Assembly (NCBI RefSeq): GCF_001552615.1
Contig: NZ_BCRN01000007.1
Location: forward strand, 62,001-126,000
Origin: Millisia brevis NBRC 105863
GTDB taxonomy: Bacteria > Actinomycetota > Actinomycetes > Mycobacteriales > Mycobacteriaceae
Direction: 5' to 3'
DNA length: 64,000 nt
This document shows, piece by piece, positions 18,773-28,846 of this stretch. A model generated the notes under the pieces. The model saw only the letters and a program-made list of their open reading frames with translations, made no database searches and had not been told where the DNA came from. How positions within the stretch are numbered: position 1 is the stretch's first letter; each line of letters begins with the position of its first letter. A program made the translations under genes and the position numbers.

Positions 18773-19363
18773 TCAGAAGCGGACGGCTCCGTCGGCGGGC
18801 ATCGACGACAGCGGGGCCGTCTTGACCGGGACTCCGGAGGTCGAGGCGTGCACAACCATGCCGTTGCCGATGTACATCGCGCTGTGGCCACCGTTGTAGA
18901 AGGAGACCACGTCACCGGGCTGCAGGGACGAGAGCGAGACCGGGGAACCGGCGCGCGCCTGGTCGTAGCTGGTGCGCGGGATGCTCAGACCGGCCTGCTG
19001 GTACGCGAACTGCATGAGGCCGGAGCAGTCGAAGGCGTTGGGGCCGTTGGCGCCGTAGACGTACGGCTTGCCGACCTGCGCCATCGCGGCATCGACGGCG
19101 CGCTGCGCGATCGTCTCGATCGGAGGCGCGGCGATCTGGGGCGCGGCAAACGGGGCCGGGGCACCGGGCGCGGCGGGAGGCTGGATCGACTGAATCGCAC
19201 CGGCGATCTCGTCGGGAACCTCGATCGTCCCGAAAGGCGTGTCGACCGGGGCGGCAACCGCGGGAATGGCAGCGGTCGTAGCCGCGCCGGCGGTCAGGGC
19301 ACCAGCGAACAGGGCCTGGCGGACAGGTCGCACTGTCGCACTCGGTTTGCGGTGTTTACCCAC
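18773..19363 (-). CDS. Secreted NlpC/P60 endopeptidase (RipB-like, no coiled coil)
   Basis: Short 196-residue wall hydrolase. It starts with basic residues (GKHRKPSATVRPVRQ) and a signal helix ALFAGALTAGAATTAAIPAVAAP. A Pro/Ala-rich linker leads to the NlpC/P60 domain: catalytic Cys in GPNAFDCSGLMQFAY, His in GGHSAMYIGNG, and His in VVHASTSG. It is a paralogue of the adjacent coiled-coil hydrolase; both end in a similar tail (SSMPADGAVRF here, SMAGMPFNSARRY there). GTG 19363 has GGAG about 10 bases upstream. The upstream 300 bp contain several inverted repeats described separately. A tandem second NlpC gene is not in the M. tuberculosis order here. Confidence 0.9.
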   Translation of the reverse strand: MGKHRKPSATVRPVRQALFAGALTAGAATTAAIPAVAAPVDTPFGTIEVPDEIAGAIQSIQPPAAPGAPAPFAAPQIAAPPIETIAQRAVDAAMAQVGKPYVYGANGPNAFDCSGLMQFAYQQAGLSIPRTSYDQARAGSPVSLSSLQPGDVVSFYNGGHSAMYIGNGMVVHASTSGVPVKTAPLSSMPADGAVRF

Positions 19364-19665
19364 GAAAGGAGCACTCCGTTCTCTTCTCGAGCCGCCGACC
19401 GTTCGGATGTCACGAGAGGGTTCCGGTTGGATCCCTCTCCCGCATCGCCCGACGATCACTCAATCGTGATCGCCGGAATGTACCCCATTCATGAATGGAA
19501 TACCGGTCCGCCGCGCCCTTCCCCGAGCGCGCCGGTGAGGCGGTGACCCTCGGGCATCGACGGATCGTCGATGCGTCACCCGGAAGGTCTCGAAAAGGTT
19601 ACGAAAGAGGGATCGGCTTTGTCGAGCCTCTCCCCCGGCGTGGCGCACGGAAACCTTCCATCGGT
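19364..19665. other. Leader region with stacked inverted repeats upstream of the NlpC/P60 gene
   Basis: About 300 bp without a supported gene, between the Cys-rich protein stop and the hydrolase start. It holds a perfect 14-bp palindrome CCATTCATGAATGG at 19485-19498, a 7-bp-arm hairpin at 19453-19472, and a longer structure at 19542-19580. In that structure GGTGAC pairs with GTCACC, enclosing a perfect 9-bp stem (19554-19562 with 19566-19574). On the minus strand the region also contains TTTCGTAACCTTTTCG. It could be a structured leader or an operator cluster; I could not match a named riboswitch. Confidence 0.5.
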
Positions 19666-19959
19666 CTAGCCGATGCGGCGTGTTCGTCCTTTTGCCCGTG
19701 GCGCAACGCATTCCGTAGTCGCATCCGGTTCGGTACGGGTGACCAGCCGCAGGTGCGGGACCAATCCTCCCTCGGCCAGAGCGGCCATCGCATCGCGTTC
19801 GTCCTGCTGAAGCGGCATCGCGGGATACCACGAGCCGGCGGCCGACGGGGCCCCCTCCTCGGCCCCCGACACCACCTCGGGAACGCCGAGCAGCACACCG
19901 ACGACACAGTCGGCGCACGCCTTGTTACGCATCACGCAATCACCACAGTCGACAATCAT
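19666..19959 (-). CDS. Small conserved Cys-rich protein
   Basis: A 97-residue protein of unknown function. The N-terminus MIVDCGDCVMRNKACADCVVGVLLG carries two CxxC pairs about ten residues apart, which suggests a metal site. The rest is acidic then basic (CVAPRAKGRTRRIG end). ATG 19959 has GAGGATC at good spacing upstream, supporting translation. I recall similar short proteins starting VDC-x2-C-x-R next to NlpC/P60 genes in mycolata, but cannot name the family. It points the same way as the two NlpC/P60 genes and diverges from the exonuclease gene. Confidence 0.68.
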   Translation of the reverse strand: MIVDCGDCVMRNKACADCVVGVLLGVPEVVSGAEEGAPSAAGSWYPAMPLQQDERDAMAALAEGGLVPHLRLVTRTEPDATTECVAPRAKGRTRRIG

Positions 19960-20070
19960 GTGATCCTCGTCTCACTCTACGAATCTCCGGCGTTGACCGG
20001 ACGAACGAGACCGTATCGGGCACCTCCGACAGACAACCGGCTGCCGATTCCGCCGAGAAACTTCTCGTCG

Positions 20071-21813
20071 GTGGCCACGCCTACCGTGACGCGAGTGACG
20101 CCCGGGGCCCAGCGACGACGAGACGGCGGCCAATTGGCCTTCGACGATCTCGACGAGTCGCTCTTCCACACCACCTTCGTGGTCGTCGACCTGGAGACGA
20201 CCGGCGGCAGCCCGACCGCCGACGCGATCACCGAGATCGGCGCGGTCAAGGTTCGCGGCGGCGAGGTGATCGGCGAGTTGGCCACGCTGGTCGACCCGCA
20301 GCGCGCCGTTCCGGTCCACATCACCGAGCTGACCGGCATCGATACCGCGATGGTGGTCGGCGCGCCGCGCATCGAGCAGGTGCTCCCCTCCTTCCTGGAA
20401 TTCGCCCGCGGCGCCGTCCTGGTCGCCCACAACGCCCGGTTCGACATCGCCTTCCTGACCGCCGCCGCCGGGGCCATGGGGCTGCCCTGGCCGAAACCGC
20501 GGGTCCTGTGCACCGTGCGGCTGGCCCGGCGGGTGCTGACCCGCGACGAGGCGCCCTCGGTGCGGCTGTCGGCGCTCTCCCGGCTGCTGCGGGCCCGGAC
20601 CGAACCGAACCACCGCGCGCTGGCCGATGCCCGGGCGACCGTCGACGTCCTGCACGCATTGCTCGAGCGGGTCGGCAATCAGGGCGTGCACAGCTACGCG
20701 GAGTTGGTCGACTATCTGCCGGCCGTGGGGCCGCGGGTGCGCTCGAAACGCTTCCTCGCCGCCGACCTACCCGCCGCACCGGGTGTCTACCTCTTCCGCG
20801 GTCCCGGCGACGAGGTGCTCTACGTCGGTACCTCGACCGATCTGCGGCGGCGGGTGCGTACCTACTTCACCGGTTCGGAGACCCGGGGACGGATGCGCGA
20901 GATGGTCGAGCTGGCCCAGCGGGTCGACCACGTCGAATGTGCCCACTCGCTCGAGGCGGCCGTGCGCGAGCTGCAGTTGATCAGCGCTCATCAGCCGCCC
21001 TACAACCGGCGGTCCAAACGGCCGCGGCGCGGCTGGTGGGTCGCGCCGACCGACGAGCGGCTGCCGCGGCTGCGCACCACCCGGACGCCGGAGGTCGGCG
21101 GCCTCGGGCCGTTCCGCGACCGGGCGGCGGCCGCCGATATCGCCGCACTGCTGTCCGAGCGGCTCGGATTGCGCACCTGCCGCACATCGCCCCGCTCGAT
21201 GGCCGGCCACCGGTGCCCGACCGCCCCGGTGGGCGGCTGCCCGGCGGTCGGCCGCGACGACGAGCAGTATCGGGCGGCGCTCGACGCCTTCGCGGCATTG
21301 GTGGCCGGTACCGACGACGCCGTTCTGGCCGATCTGGTCGGCGGCCTCGACCGGCTCGTGGCGGGCGAACTGTTCGAGAGCGCCGCGCGGCTGCGCGATC
21401 GGGTGACAGTACTGACGCGCACGCTCGGCCGCCTGCACGGGCTCGCCGCGCTCGCGCAGCTCTCCGAGTTGGTCGCCGCGCGACCGGTCGGCGGGGGCTG
21501 GGAGTTCGCGGTGATCCGCTACGGCCGACTCGCCTCCGCCGGGGTGGCGCCGGTCGGCGTCGCACCGATGCCCGTGGTCGAGCTGTTGACCGCGAGCGCG
21601 CGCACGATTCGCCCCGACGACGGACCGCTGCGGGGGGCAACGGTCGAGGAGGTCGCGATCCTGCGGCGCTGGATCCTCACCCCGGGCACGCGGATCGTGC
21701 GCAGCGAGCCGGGCTACCTGGAACCGATCCGTTCGGCCGAGCGCCGCCGTGCCTGGTGTGATCGCGCCGCGGCCGCCGCGTCGATCGAACGCGAGCGCGA
21801 CCGGGCCGACTGA
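20071..21813 (+). CDS. DEDDh exonuclease fused to GIY-YIG (UvrC N-terminal-like) domain (Rv2191 type)
   Basis: A 580-residue fusion. The N-terminal part (about residues 28-195) is a DnaQ-like 3'-5' exonuclease: VVVDLETTGG gives Asp and Glu, VAHNARFDIAF the second Asp, and NHRALADARAT the His and last Asp. The middle (about 230-320) is a GIY-YIG nuclease like the N-terminus of UvrC (APGVYLFRGPGDEVLYVGTSTDLRRRVRTYF). The C-terminal half resembles the UvrC-linked part, with a Cys cluster region CRTSPRSMAGHRCPTAPVGGCP. It corresponds to Rv2191 and probably acts in DNA repair or proofreading. GTG 20071 is used because upstream residues do not resemble the family; the frame is open back to 19495. 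Confidence 0.9.
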   Translation: MATPTVTRVTPGAQRRRDGGQLAFDDLDESLFHTTFVVVDLETTGGSPTADAITEIGAVKVRGGEVIGELATLVDPQRAVPVHITELTGIDTAMVVGAPRIEQVLPSFLEFARGAVLVAHNARFDIAFLTAAAGAMGLPWPKPRVLCTVRLARRVLTRDEAPSVRLSALSRLLRARTEPNHRALADARATVDVLHALLERVGNQGVHSYAELVDYLPAVGPRVRSKRFLAADLPAAPGVYLFRGPGDEVLYVGTSTDLRRRVRTYFTGSETRGRMREMVELAQRVDHVECAHSLEAAVRELQLISAHQPPYNRRSKRPRRGWWVAPTDERLPRLRTTRTPEVGGLGPFRDRAAAADIAALLSERLGLRTCRTSPRSMAGHRCPTAPVGGCPAVGRDDEQYRAALDAFAALVAGTDDAVLADLVGGLDRLVAGELFESAARLRDRVTVLTRTLGRLHGLAALAQLSELVAARPVGGGWEFAVIRYGRLASAGVAPVGVAPMPVVELLTASARTIRPDDGPLRGATVEEVAILRRWILTPGTRIVRSEPGYLEPIRSAERRRAWCDRAAAAASIERERDRAD

Positions 21814-21832
21814 TCGCGACCCGGATGCGGGC

Positions 21833-22897
21833 TCAGCCGACCGCGACCCACTTCTTCAACAGCGCGTCGGCTGCTCCGGAGTCGATACTGTCCGCCGCCC
21901 GCGCGATGCCCGCGGCGATATCGGCCACCGGGTCCCCGGCGAGCCCGCCGGCCGCGGCGATCGCCGCACCGGCGTTGAGGATGACCGCGTCGCGCACCGG
22001 TCCGGTCTCCCCGGCGAGCAGCCGCCGAGCGATCTGCGCGTTCTCGTCGGCGTCGCCGCCGCGCAGCGCCTCGGGCGTCGACAGCGGAATACCGACGACG
22101 GTCGGGTCGAGGGTCAGCTGATCGACGCGCCCGTCGTGCACCACCTTGACCGTGGAGGTCGTCGTCGTGGTCAGCTCGTCGAGGCCGTCATCGCCGCGCA
22201 CCACCAGCGCCGATGCCCCGCGCGCCGCGAAGACCCCGGCGATCGCGTCGAGCAGATCGGGGAAGGCGCAGCCGATCAGGCCGGCGGCGGGCCGCGCCGG
22301 ATTGGTCAGCGGACCCAGGACGTTGAAGACGGTCGGCACGCCGATCTGGCTGCGCACCGGGCCCGCGAACCGCAACGCGGGGTGGAAGACCTTGGCGAAG
22401 CAGAAGCCGATACCTACTTGCTGCAACGACGCGGACACCGCCTCGGCGTCCCGGTCGATGCGCACGCCGAGCGCCTCGAGGGTGTCGGCGCCACCGCTGC
22501 GCGAGCTGGCCGCACGGTTGCCGTGCTTGACCACGCCGACCCCGGCTCCGGCGGTCACGATCGCCGCCATCGTCGAGATGTTGACCGTATTGGCCCGGTC
22601 CCCACCGGTGCCGACGATGTCGACGACCGGCCGGTCGGTCCGCACGGGCACGGCATGCGCCAGCATCCCCTCGGCCAGGCCGGTCAATTCCGCGACGCTC
22701 GGGCCCTTCATCTTGAGGGCGACGGCGAAGGCGGCGATCTGGGCGTCGGTGGCGCGGTCGGACATGATCTCGTCCATCGCCCACGAGGCGGCGGCGAGGT
22801 CGACGTCCCGGCCCGACGTCAGCGCGCCGAGAACCTGCGGCCAGGACCACTCGATCCCGGTCGTGCTCTGGTCCCGACCGACCTGACTGTCGCCCAT
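21833..22897 (-). CDS. trpD: Anthranilate phosphoribosyltransferase
   Basis: Second step of tryptophan synthesis: anthranilate plus PRPP to phosphoribosylanthranilate. The 354-residue protein has the PRPP-binding [39 protein letters not shown] around the anthranilate site, and [17 protein letters not shown] 22897 has GGAGAGG upstream; codons to 23104 are not family-like. It corresponds to Rv2192c. As in M. tuberculosis it stands apart from the rest of the trp genes and convergently faces the exonuclease gene. It follows the small hypothetical gene on the same strand. Confidence 0.96.
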   Translation of the reverse strand: MGDSQVGRDQSTTGIEWSWPQVLGALTSGRDVDLAAASWAMDEIMSDRATDAQIAAFAVALKMKGPSVAELTGLAEGMLAHAVPVRTDRPVVDIVGTGGDRANTVNISTMAAIVTAGAGVGVVKHGNRAASSRSGGADTLEALGVRIDRDAEAVSASLQQVGIGFCFAKVFHPALRFAGPVRSQIGVPTVFNVLGPLTNPARPAAGLIGCAFPDLLDAIAGVFAARGASALVVRGDDGLDELTTTTTSTVKVVHDGRVDQLTLDPTVVGIPLSTPEALRGGDADENAQIARRLLAGETGPVRDAVILNAGAAIAAAGGLAGDPVADIAAGIARAADSIDSGAADALLKKWVAVG

Positions 22898-22976
22898 TGC
22901 TGCCTCTCCCCTGCCGATTCGACGGTGCGATCCTATCCGCCGGCCGGCGGGGTCGGTGCGGCCGGCGGCCGGGCGG

Positions 22977-23495
22977 TCAGCGTCCGGGCGGCACCGGCGG
23001 CTGCAGGGCCAACCAGCCCAGCACGGTTCCGCCGCGGCGCTGCGCGAGGCCCGCCATCCGGGAGCGCTCCTGGGAACAGTGCAGCGCGTCGAGGATCTGG
23101 ACACGTTCGAAGATCACCCGCTGTCCGTCCGGGGTCGATCCGGGCGGTGCGGCCGAGTCGCTTCCGGGGTGCGGGTCGGGGCCGCTTCCGGGGTGCGGGT
23201 CGGGGCCGGCGGTCGCCGGGTCGGCCGGGGAGATCCGGTAGCCGTCCTGGGCGACCGTCGCGGCGGCGTCGTCGATCGCATCGCCCGGCAGCACCAGCAG
23301 ATGCCGCAGTACCACCGGGCGCTCGGCGATCCAGCCCGTCGCCCGCGCCAGGCTCGTCGAGCAGGCCTCCGCGTCGTCGAACCCGGAGGCGACCACCACC
23401 AGGTCGGCCCGGTCGGGGTCGAGCCGGTTCGATCCGCCCGCCCCGCGCAGCCGGGCCCACAGTCGCCGCATCGCGCCGTCGCCGGTCGCCGTCAT
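22977..23495 (-). CDS. Hypothetical protein with internal Pro-Gly repeat
   Basis: About 172 residues, function unknown. The N-terminus is basic ([10 protein letters not shown]), then [28 protein letters not shown] looks like a strand-helix unit. The middle holds two perfect copies of PDPHPGSG/D encoded by a tandem 24-bp DNA repeat, and the C-terminus [33 protein letters not shown] appears folded again. This frame was preferred to the overlapping ones because its ends look like structured protein. Start uncertain (ATG 23495, 23504 or 23471). It lies between trpD and the divergent ctaE. Confidence 0.6.
   Translation of the reverse strand: MTATGDGAMRRLWARLRGAGGSNRLDPDRADLVVVASGFDDAEACSTSLARATGWIAERPVVLRHLLVLPGDAIDDAAATVAQDGYRISPADPATAGPDPHPGSGPDPHPGSDSAAPPGSTPDGQRVIFERVQILDALHCSQERSRMAGLAQRRGGTVLGWLALQPPVPPGR
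23161..23208. repeat. Tandem 24-bp repeat, two copies
   Basis: The unit CTTCCGGGGTGCGGGTCGGG plus GCCG occurs twice without a mismatch (23161-23184, 23185-23208), inside the hypothetical gene upstream of trpD, and encodes PDPHPGSG-type repeats. Unit length is a multiple of three, so expansion or loss keeps the frame. Confidence 0.9.
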
Positions 23496-23673
23496 CCGCC
23501 GCATCCTGCCGATTTCATCCGTTCAGCCTGCCGGCCGCCGCGGCCGATCACACCCGATACGCCGACCGTCGGGGCCCATCGCGAACGCTCCCGGACCGGG
23601 TCACGACATTTGCGACGCACCGTTCTTCCACCCGGGTGGGCTTTTCGTACTACGACAGGTCATACTTCTGGGT

Positions 23674-24285
23674 GTGACGAGCGCGGTAGGTACTCCGGGG
23701 TCGGCGATGACGCAGCGAATTCACTCGCTGAACAGGCCGAATATGGTCAGTGTCGGCACGATCGTGTGGTTGTCGAGCGAATTGATGTTCTTCGCCGGCC
23801 TCTTCGCGATGTACTTCGTGGCGAGAGCCCAGGCGGTGGGTGAATGGCCGCCGCCGCCGACCCACCTGAATCTGATGTTGGCGGTACCGATCACCACGGT
23901 GCTGATCGCCTCGTCGTTCACCTGCCAGCTCGGCGTTTTTGCCGCCGAGCGCGGTGACGTCTTCGGGCTGCGGCGCTGGTACCTGATCACCCTCGCCATG
24001 GGCACCTTCTTCGTGCTCGGCCAGGGCTACGAGTACTACGCGCTGGTCCAGGAGGGCACCACCTTCGCCGGCTCGGCCTACGGCTCGGTGTTCTTCGTGA
24101 CGACCGGCTTCCACGGTCTGCACGTCATCGGCGGTCTGATCGCGTTCGCCTTCCTGATCGCCCGCACCATGGTCAGCAAGTTCACGCCCGCTCAGGCCAC
24201 CTCCGCGATCGTCGTGTCCTACTACTGGCACTTCGTCGACATCGTGTGGATCGCCCTGTTCGCGACCATTTACTTCATTCGGTAG
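23674..24285 (+). CDS. ctaE: Cytochrome c oxidase subunit III
   Basis: Membrane subunit III of the aa3 oxidase, 203 residues with five hydrophobic helices. Typical subunit III features are [15 protein letters not shown] in the first helix, [14 protein letters not shown] in the fourth and [15 protein letters not shown] in the last. GTG 23674 is the start. It is the first gene of the ctaE-qcrC-qcrA-qcrB operon, the usual arrangement in mycolata where bc1 and aa3 form one supercomplex without soluble cytochrome c. Confidence 0.96.
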   Translation: MTSAVGTPGSAMTQRIHSLNRPNMVSVGTIVWLSSELMFFAGLFAMYFVARAQAVGEWPPPPTHLNLMLAVPITTVLIASSFTCQLGVFAAERGDVFGLRRWYLITLAMGTFFVLGQGYEYYALVQEGTTFAGSAYGSVFFVTTGFHGLHVIGGLIAFAFLIARTMVSKFTPAQATSAIVVSYYWHFVDIVWIALFATIYFIR

Positions 24286-24377
24286 TGCCTGCAGCAGGTA
24301 CCGCCGTGTCGTATGTCCACCAGCCCCGCGATCGGTCGCTTCGTCGGTCCGATCCCGACCCACGACAGGGACAGTAG

Positions 24378-25211
24378 ATGAGTTCATCTCCCCCATCAGG
24401 AGCCGGCGGCCGCATCCGGCAGCGGCGTTCCCGCCGCCGGATCAGCAGCTTCGTGTTGTTGCTCGCCGGTCTGCTGGCCGCCGGGTTGCTCGCTACCGTG
24501 CTCACCCCCAAGGCCCAGGTCGCGCAGGCGAACCAGGATTCCGCCGCCCTGATCCGTGAGGGTCAGCAGCTCTACGCCACGTCGTGCATCACCTGTCACG
24601 GTATGAACCTCGAAGGTGTCGAGAACCGGGGTCCGAGCCTGGTCGGCGTCGGCGAGGCCGCCGTCTACTTCCAGGTGTCGTCGGGTCGTATGCCGATGAT
24701 GCGTCAGGAAGCCCAGGCGCAGCGCAAGGAACCGAAGTTCAACGCCGCTCAGATCGACGCCCTCGGCGCCTACATCCAGGCCAACGGTGGCGGCCCGACC
24801 GTCGTGCGCGACGAGAACGGCGAGATCGCCCAGTCCTCGCTGCGCGGCGACGACATCGCCCGCGGTGGTGAGCTCTTCCGGATGAACTGCGCGTCGTGCC
24901 ACAACTTCACCGGTGAGGGCGGCGCGCTGTCCTCCGGCAAGTTCGCACCCCCGCTCGGCCCCGCCAGCGAACAGCAGATCTACCTGGCGATGCTGACCGG
25001 CCCGCAGAACATGCCCAAGTTCTCCGATCGGCAGCTGACGCCCGAAGAGAAGATGGACATCATCGCCTACGTCAAGCAGGCGCAGGAAACGCAGGCGCCC
25101 GGCGGCTTCGGCCTCGGCGGGTTCGGCCCCGGTACCGAAATGCTCGCCATGTGGGGCATCGCCCTGGTCGCGATCATCGGTGCAGCGATGTGGATGGGAA
25201 GCAGGACATGA
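24378..25211 (+). CDS. qcrC: Ubiquinol-cytochrome c reductase diheme cytochrome c subunit
   Basis: Membrane-anchored diheme cytochrome c1 (cytochrome cc) of 277 residues that passes electrons from the Rieske protein directly to the oxidase. Heme sites are CITCH (about residue 72) and CASCH (about 172). An N-terminal signal-anchor follows a basic stretch ([20 protein letters not shown]), and a C-terminal helix ([20 protein letters not shown]) gives a second anchor. Its TGA stop overlaps the next start as ATGA. Confidence 0.97.
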   Translation: MSSSPPSGAGGRIRQRRSRRRISSFVLLLAGLLAAGLLATVLTPKAQVAQANQDSAALIREGQQLYATSCITCHGMNLEGVENRGPSLVGVGEAAVYFQVSSGRMPMMRQEAQAQRKEPKFNAAQIDALGAYIQANGGGPTVVRDENGEIAQSSLRGDDIARGGELFRMNCASCHNFTGEGGALSSGKFAPPLGPASEQQIYLAMLTGPQNMPKFSDRQLTPEEKMDIIAYVKQAQETQAPGGFGLGGFGPGTEMLAMWGIALVAIIGAAMWMGSRT

Positions 25212-26398
25212 GTCAGGACACCAGCTCCGGCGGGACGCCGTCGCCCGCCCTGGACCCGCACCGCGAGTACACCACCGACGAACTCGACGCGATGAGCCGC
25301 GACGAGTTGGTCGCCCTCGGTACCGCTCGTGACGACGTCGAGATCGCCTACCGCCGCGAGCGGTGGGCGGTCCCCGGCACCCGCGCCGAGAAGCGCGCCG
25401 AGCGTCAGGTGGCGTTCTGGTTCGGTCTGGCCGGCATCGCGGCGATCGCGTTCATCGGGGTCTTCGTCTTCTGGCCGTGGGAATATCAGTCGATCGATCA
25501 GCCGAACTACTGGTTCTACACGCTGTACACCCCGCTGCTCGGTCTGACGATGGGTCTGGCGATCCTCGCGCTGGGTATCGGCGTGGTGCTGTTCACCAAG
25601 AAGTTCATCCCCGAGGAAATCTCGATCCAGCAGCGCCACGAGGGCCGCTCGTCGGAGGCCGACCGGCGTTCGACGGTCGCCCTGATGGACGACGCCCTGG
25701 ACACCTCGACGATCGGTCGTCGCAAGCTGATCCGCAACAGCCTGATCTTCGGTGGCGGCGCGCTCGGCGTCATGGCGGTCGTCCCGCTCGGCGGCATGGT
25801 GAAGAATCCGTGGGCCGAGGGCGACGACTCGCCGCTCTGGCGCACCGGGTGGAGCCCCAACTTCCCCGGCGAGACGATCTTCCTGCGGCGTGACACCGGA
25901 CGGCCCGAGGACGTTGTCCTGGTTCGCCCGGAGGACCTCGACGCCGGCGGTATGGAGACGGTCTTCCCGTTCCGCGAGTCCGATCGCGGCGACGAGCACG
26001 CCCTGCTGATGGGTCTGCGCGGCGTCCGCAACGCGGTCATGCTCATCCGCCTGCGCCCGGCCGACACCGCCAAGGTGATCAAGCGCCGCGGCCAGGAGAG
26101 CTTCAACTACGGCGACTACTTCGCCTACTCGAAGATCTGCACGCACATGGGTTGCCCGACCTCGCTCTACGAGCAGCGGACCAACCGCATCCTGTGCCCC
26201 TGCCATCAGTCGCAGTTCAACGCCCTCGAGTTCGCCAAGCCGATCTTCGGACCGGCCGCGCGCGCGCTTCCTCAGCTCCCGCTGACGGTCAACGAGGACG
26301 GGTTCCTGGTCGCCAACGGCGACTTCATCGAGCCGGTTGGCCCGGCGTTCTGGGAACGCCCGGCCGGGGTGCACACCCCCGACGAAACGGAGGCGTGA
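25208..26398 (+). CDS. qcrA: Rieske iron-sulfur subunit of the bc1 complex
   Basis: Carries the [2Fe-2S] cluster that takes electrons from menaquinol. The 396-residue protein has three N-terminal membrane helices, as in other actinobacteria, and a C-terminal Rieske domain with CTHMGC and CPCHQSQF supplying two Cys and two His ligands plus the disulfide Cys pair. ATG 25208 overlaps the qcrC stop. The N-terminal ~60 residues are acidic and polar ([20 protein letters not shown]). Confidence 0.97.
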   Translation: MSQDTSSGGTPSPALDPHREYTTDELDAMSRDELVALGTARDDVEIAYRRERWAVPGTRAEKRAERQVAFWFGLAGIAAIAFIGVFVFWPWEYQSIDQPNYWFYTLYTPLLGLTMGLAILALGIGVVLFTKKFIPEEISIQQRHEGRSSEADRRSTVALMDDALDTSTIGRRKLIRNSLIFGGGALGVMAVVPLGGMVKNPWAEGDDSPLWRTGWSPNFPGETIFLRRDTGRPEDVVLVRPEDLDAGGMETVFPFRESDRGDEHALLMGLRGVRNAVMLIRLRPADTAKVIKRRGQESFNYGDYFAYSKICTHMGCPTSLYEQRTNRILCPCHQSQFNALEFAKPIFGPAARALPQLPLTVNEDGFLVANGDFIEPVGPAFWERPAGVHTPDETEA

Positions 26399-26401
26399 GC
26401 G

Positions 26402-28078
26402 ATGCCATCGATCGCCACACTGGCCGCCAAGCAGGCCGACGAGATCGATTCGCGGTATCACCTCGCTCCGGGGATGCGCCGCCAGATCAACAAGGTCTTC
26501 CCCTCGCACTGGTCGTTCATGCTCGGGGAGATCGCGCTCTACTCGTTCATCATCCTGCTGGTCACCGGCGTCTACCTGACGCTGTTCTTCGATCCGTCGA
26601 TGACCGAGGTCATTTACGACGGCCCCTACGAGGCGCTGCGCGGCGTTCCGATGTCGCGTGCGCTCGAGTCGACCCTCGAGATCTCCTTCGAGGTGCGCGG
26701 CGGCCTGTTCATGCGCCAGATCCACCACTGGGCGGCCCTGCTCTTCGCCGCCTCGATCATCGTGCACATGATGCGCATCTTCTTCACCGGTGCGTTCCGT
26801 CGCCCGCGTGAGGCCAACTGGGTCATCGGCTGCCTGCTGCTGATCCTGGCGATGTTCGAGGGCCTGTTCGGCTACACCATCCCGGACGACCTGCTCTCCG
26901 GCATCGGCCCGCGCGCCCCGATCAGCTCGATCACCCTGAGCATCCCGGTCATCGGTACCTGGCTGCACTGGGCGGTCTTCGGCGGCGACTTCCCCGGCAT
27001 CATGATCATCCCCAGGTTGTACGTGCTGCACGTGCTGCTGTTCCCGGCGATCATCCTGGCGCTGATCGCGGCTCACCTGGCGCTGGTCTGGTACCAGAAG
27101 CACACCCAGTTCCCCGGCCCGGGTCGCACCGAGAACAACGTCGTCGGCGTTCGGATCATGCCGGTCTTCGCCATGAAGGGTGGCGCGTTCTTCGCGATCG
27201 TCACCGGTGTCCTGGCGCTGATGGGTGGTCTATTCCAGATCAACGGCGTGTGGAACCTGGGCCCATACAACCCGGCTCAGGTGTCCGCGGGTTCACAGCC
27301 GGACTTCTATCTGCTGTGGACGGACGGTCTGGCTCGAATATGGCCGGCCTGGGAGATCCTGATCGGCAACTACATGATTCCGGCGATCTTCTGGCTCGCG
27401 GTGATCATGGGTCTCGTCTTCGGCGTGATGATCGCCTACCCGTGGATCGAGAAGAAGCTGACCGGTGACGATGCGCACCACAACCTGCTGCAGCGTCCGC
27501 GCGACGTTCCGGTGCGCACCGCGATCGGCGCGATGGCGATCACCTTCTACGTCGTGCTGACGATCTCCTGCGTCAACGACCTGATCGCCTTCAAGTTCGA
27601 TATCTCGCTCAACGCGACCACGTGGGCCGGTCGTATCGGTGTGCTGATCCTGCCGCCGATCGCGTACTTCCTGGCCTACCGGTTCTGCATCGGTCTGCAG
27701 CGCAGTGACCGCGCGGTGCTCGAGCACGGTATCGAGACCGGCGTCATCACCCGCCTGCCGCACGGCGAGTACATCGAGATCCACCAGCCGCTCGGACCGG
27801 TCGACGATCACGGCCACCCGATTCCGCTGGAGTACCAGGGTGCGATGGTCCCGAAGAAGATGAACAAGCTGGGTTCGGCCGGCAAGCCCGGCCGCGGCAG
27901 CCTGACCCGCCCGGATCCCCGGGACGAGGCCGAGGCGCTCGATCACGCCGAGCACGAGGGTGAGATGAAGCAGCTGGCGATCCTCAAGGCCCGCCAGGAC
28001 GCCAACTCCTCGAACGGTCACGGCGAGAGCCACGACAGCCGAGGCGAGTTGACCTCCTCGGAGCACGGCTCCGACTGA
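26402..28078 (+). CDS. qcrB: Cytochrome b subunit of the bc1 complex
   Basis: Core menaquinol-oxidising subunit, 558 residues. Paired heme-binding His residues lie in helices II and IV ([22 protein letters not shown] and [25 protein letters not shown]). The Qo-site region reads [22 protein letters not shown] ~130-residue hydrophilic C-terminal extension (from about [16 protein letters not shown]) is typical of actinobacteria. It begins 3 bp after qcrA and ends in a strong terminator. This is the target of the imidazopyridine Q203 in mycobacteria. Confidence 0.97.
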   Translation: MPSIATLAAKQADEIDSRYHLAPGMRRQINKVFPSHWSFMLGEIALYSFIILLVTGVYLTLFFDPSMTEVIYDGPYEALRGVPMSRALESTLEISFEVRGGLFMRQIHHWAALLFAASIIVHMMRIFFTGAFRRPREANWVIGCLLLILAMFEGLFGYTIPDDLLSGIGPRAPISSITLSIPVIGTWLHWAVFGGDFPGIMIIPRLYVLHVLLFPAIILALIAAHLALVWYQKHTQFPGPGRTENNVVGVRIMPVFAMKGGAFFAIVTGVLALMGGLFQINGVWNLGPYNPAQVSAGSQPDFYLLWTDGLARIWPAWEILIGNYMIPAIFWLAVIMGLVFGVMIAYPWIEKKLTGDDAHHNLLQRPRDVPVRTAIGAMAITFYVVLTISCVNDLIAFKFDISLNATTWAGRIGVLILPPIAYFLAYRFCIGLQRSDRAVLEHGIETGVITRLPHGEYIEIHQPLGPVDDHGHPIPLEYQGAMVPKKMNKLGSAGKPGRGSLTRPDPRDEAEALDHAEHEGEMKQLAILKARQDANSSNGHGESHDSRGELTSSEHGSD

Positions 28079-28090
28079 TTCACCCGCACA

Positions 28091-28125
28091 CGAGGGGCCC
28101 GTACCGATCAGGTACGGGCCCCTCG
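28091..28125 (+). terminator. Rho-independent terminator after qcrB
   Basis: A perfect 15-bp stem: CGAGGGGCCCGTACC (28091-28105), loop GATCA, then the exact complement (28111-28125), followed by TCGTTT. It closes the ctaE-qcrCAB operon and separates it from the convergent TetR gene. Confidence 0.9.
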
Positions 28126-28170
28126 TCGTTTCGGCCCCTCCCCTCCCCCACCGGCCGGCGGGGCGCCGCG

Positions 28171-28770
28171 TCAATCGTGGGCGAGGGACCGGGCCTGCGC
28201 GATGGCCCGTTCCACGTAGGTCGATATATCCGCCGCGGTGATCGGCTCCCCGGTGACCAAGACCCGGAAGTAGACCGGAGCACAGACCTGTTCGAGGAGC
28301 GCTCGGATATCGGTCGTGGCCGGAACCTCTCCTCGCTCGACGGCGCGCTCGACGATGACGCCGGTCCGCCGGAACCGCTCGTTCCAGAACTGCGAGCGAG
28401 CGTGGCCCAGATCGGATTGCGGATCGACACCGGCCGAGAACGCCAGCAGGGACACAACCGCCGGCCGACCGAGCAGACCCCCGAGGTCATCGACCAGAGC
28501 CGTCAGATCGTCGCGCAGACTGCCCGTATCGAGATCGGGCAGGTCGTGATCGCTGATCGACAGCACCGCCCGGCCAACGAGATCGGCCTTCGAGGGCCAC
28601 CGGCGATAAACGGTGGTCTTGTTGAGCCCCGCTCGGCGGGCCACATCCGCGAGTTCGAATCCCTCATAACCCACCTCGGCAACAAGTTCGAGAACCGCCC
28701 GATGGGCTGCGGCGACCACCCGGGCCGATCGACCTCCGGGACGCGAGTTTCCGCCCGTCCGAGTTGTCAT
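28171..28770 (-). CDS. TetR-family transcriptional regulator
   Basis: A 199-residue repressor-type protein. The N-terminal helix-turn-helix is visible at about residues 17-62 (AAHRAVLELVAEVGYEGFELADVARRAGLNKTTVYRRWPSKADLV). The C-terminal domain contains VCAPVYFRVLVTGEPI, common in TetR_C proteins of this subgroup. ATG 28770 has AAGGAACAGC upstream. It is divergent from an unknown gene with only 76 bp between starts, and a palindrome in that gap is the likely operator. The pair is absent from the M. tuberculosis order, where mmpS3 and Rv2197c lie between qcrB and ctaF. Confidence 0.92.
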   Translation of the reverse strand: MTTRTGGNSRPGGRSARVVAAAHRAVLELVAEVGYEGFELADVARRAGLNKTTVYRRWPSKADLVGRAVLSISDHDLPDLDTGSLRDDLTALVDDLGGLLGRPAVVSLLAFSAGVDPQSDLGHARSQFWNERFRRTGVIVERAVERGEVPATTDIRALLEQVCAPVYFRVLVTGEPITAADISTYVERAIAQARSLAHD

Positions 28771-28813
28771 GCTGTTCCTTCCCGTGGCACCCACCTATGT
28801 CTACGCTGATCAC

Positions 28814-28835
28814 TAAAGCAACCAGAGTAGCTTTA
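28814..28835. promoter_or_regulatory. Candidate TetR operator
   Basis: Inverted repeat TAAAGC-10 bp-GCTTTA in the 76-bp gap between the divergent TetR gene and the unknown gene, directly upstream of the latter's AAGGAG site. Its position suggests control of the unknown gene and probably autoregulation. The arms are only 6 bp, so this is an inference from position and symmetry. Confidence 0.55.
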
Positions 28836-28846
28836 AGGAGATATTC

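Noticed and set aside
19364-19665. Possible c-di-AMP (ydaO) riboswitch upstream of the NlpC/P60 gene
   Set aside because: Hairpins are present but the conserved riboswitch core could not be found by eye.
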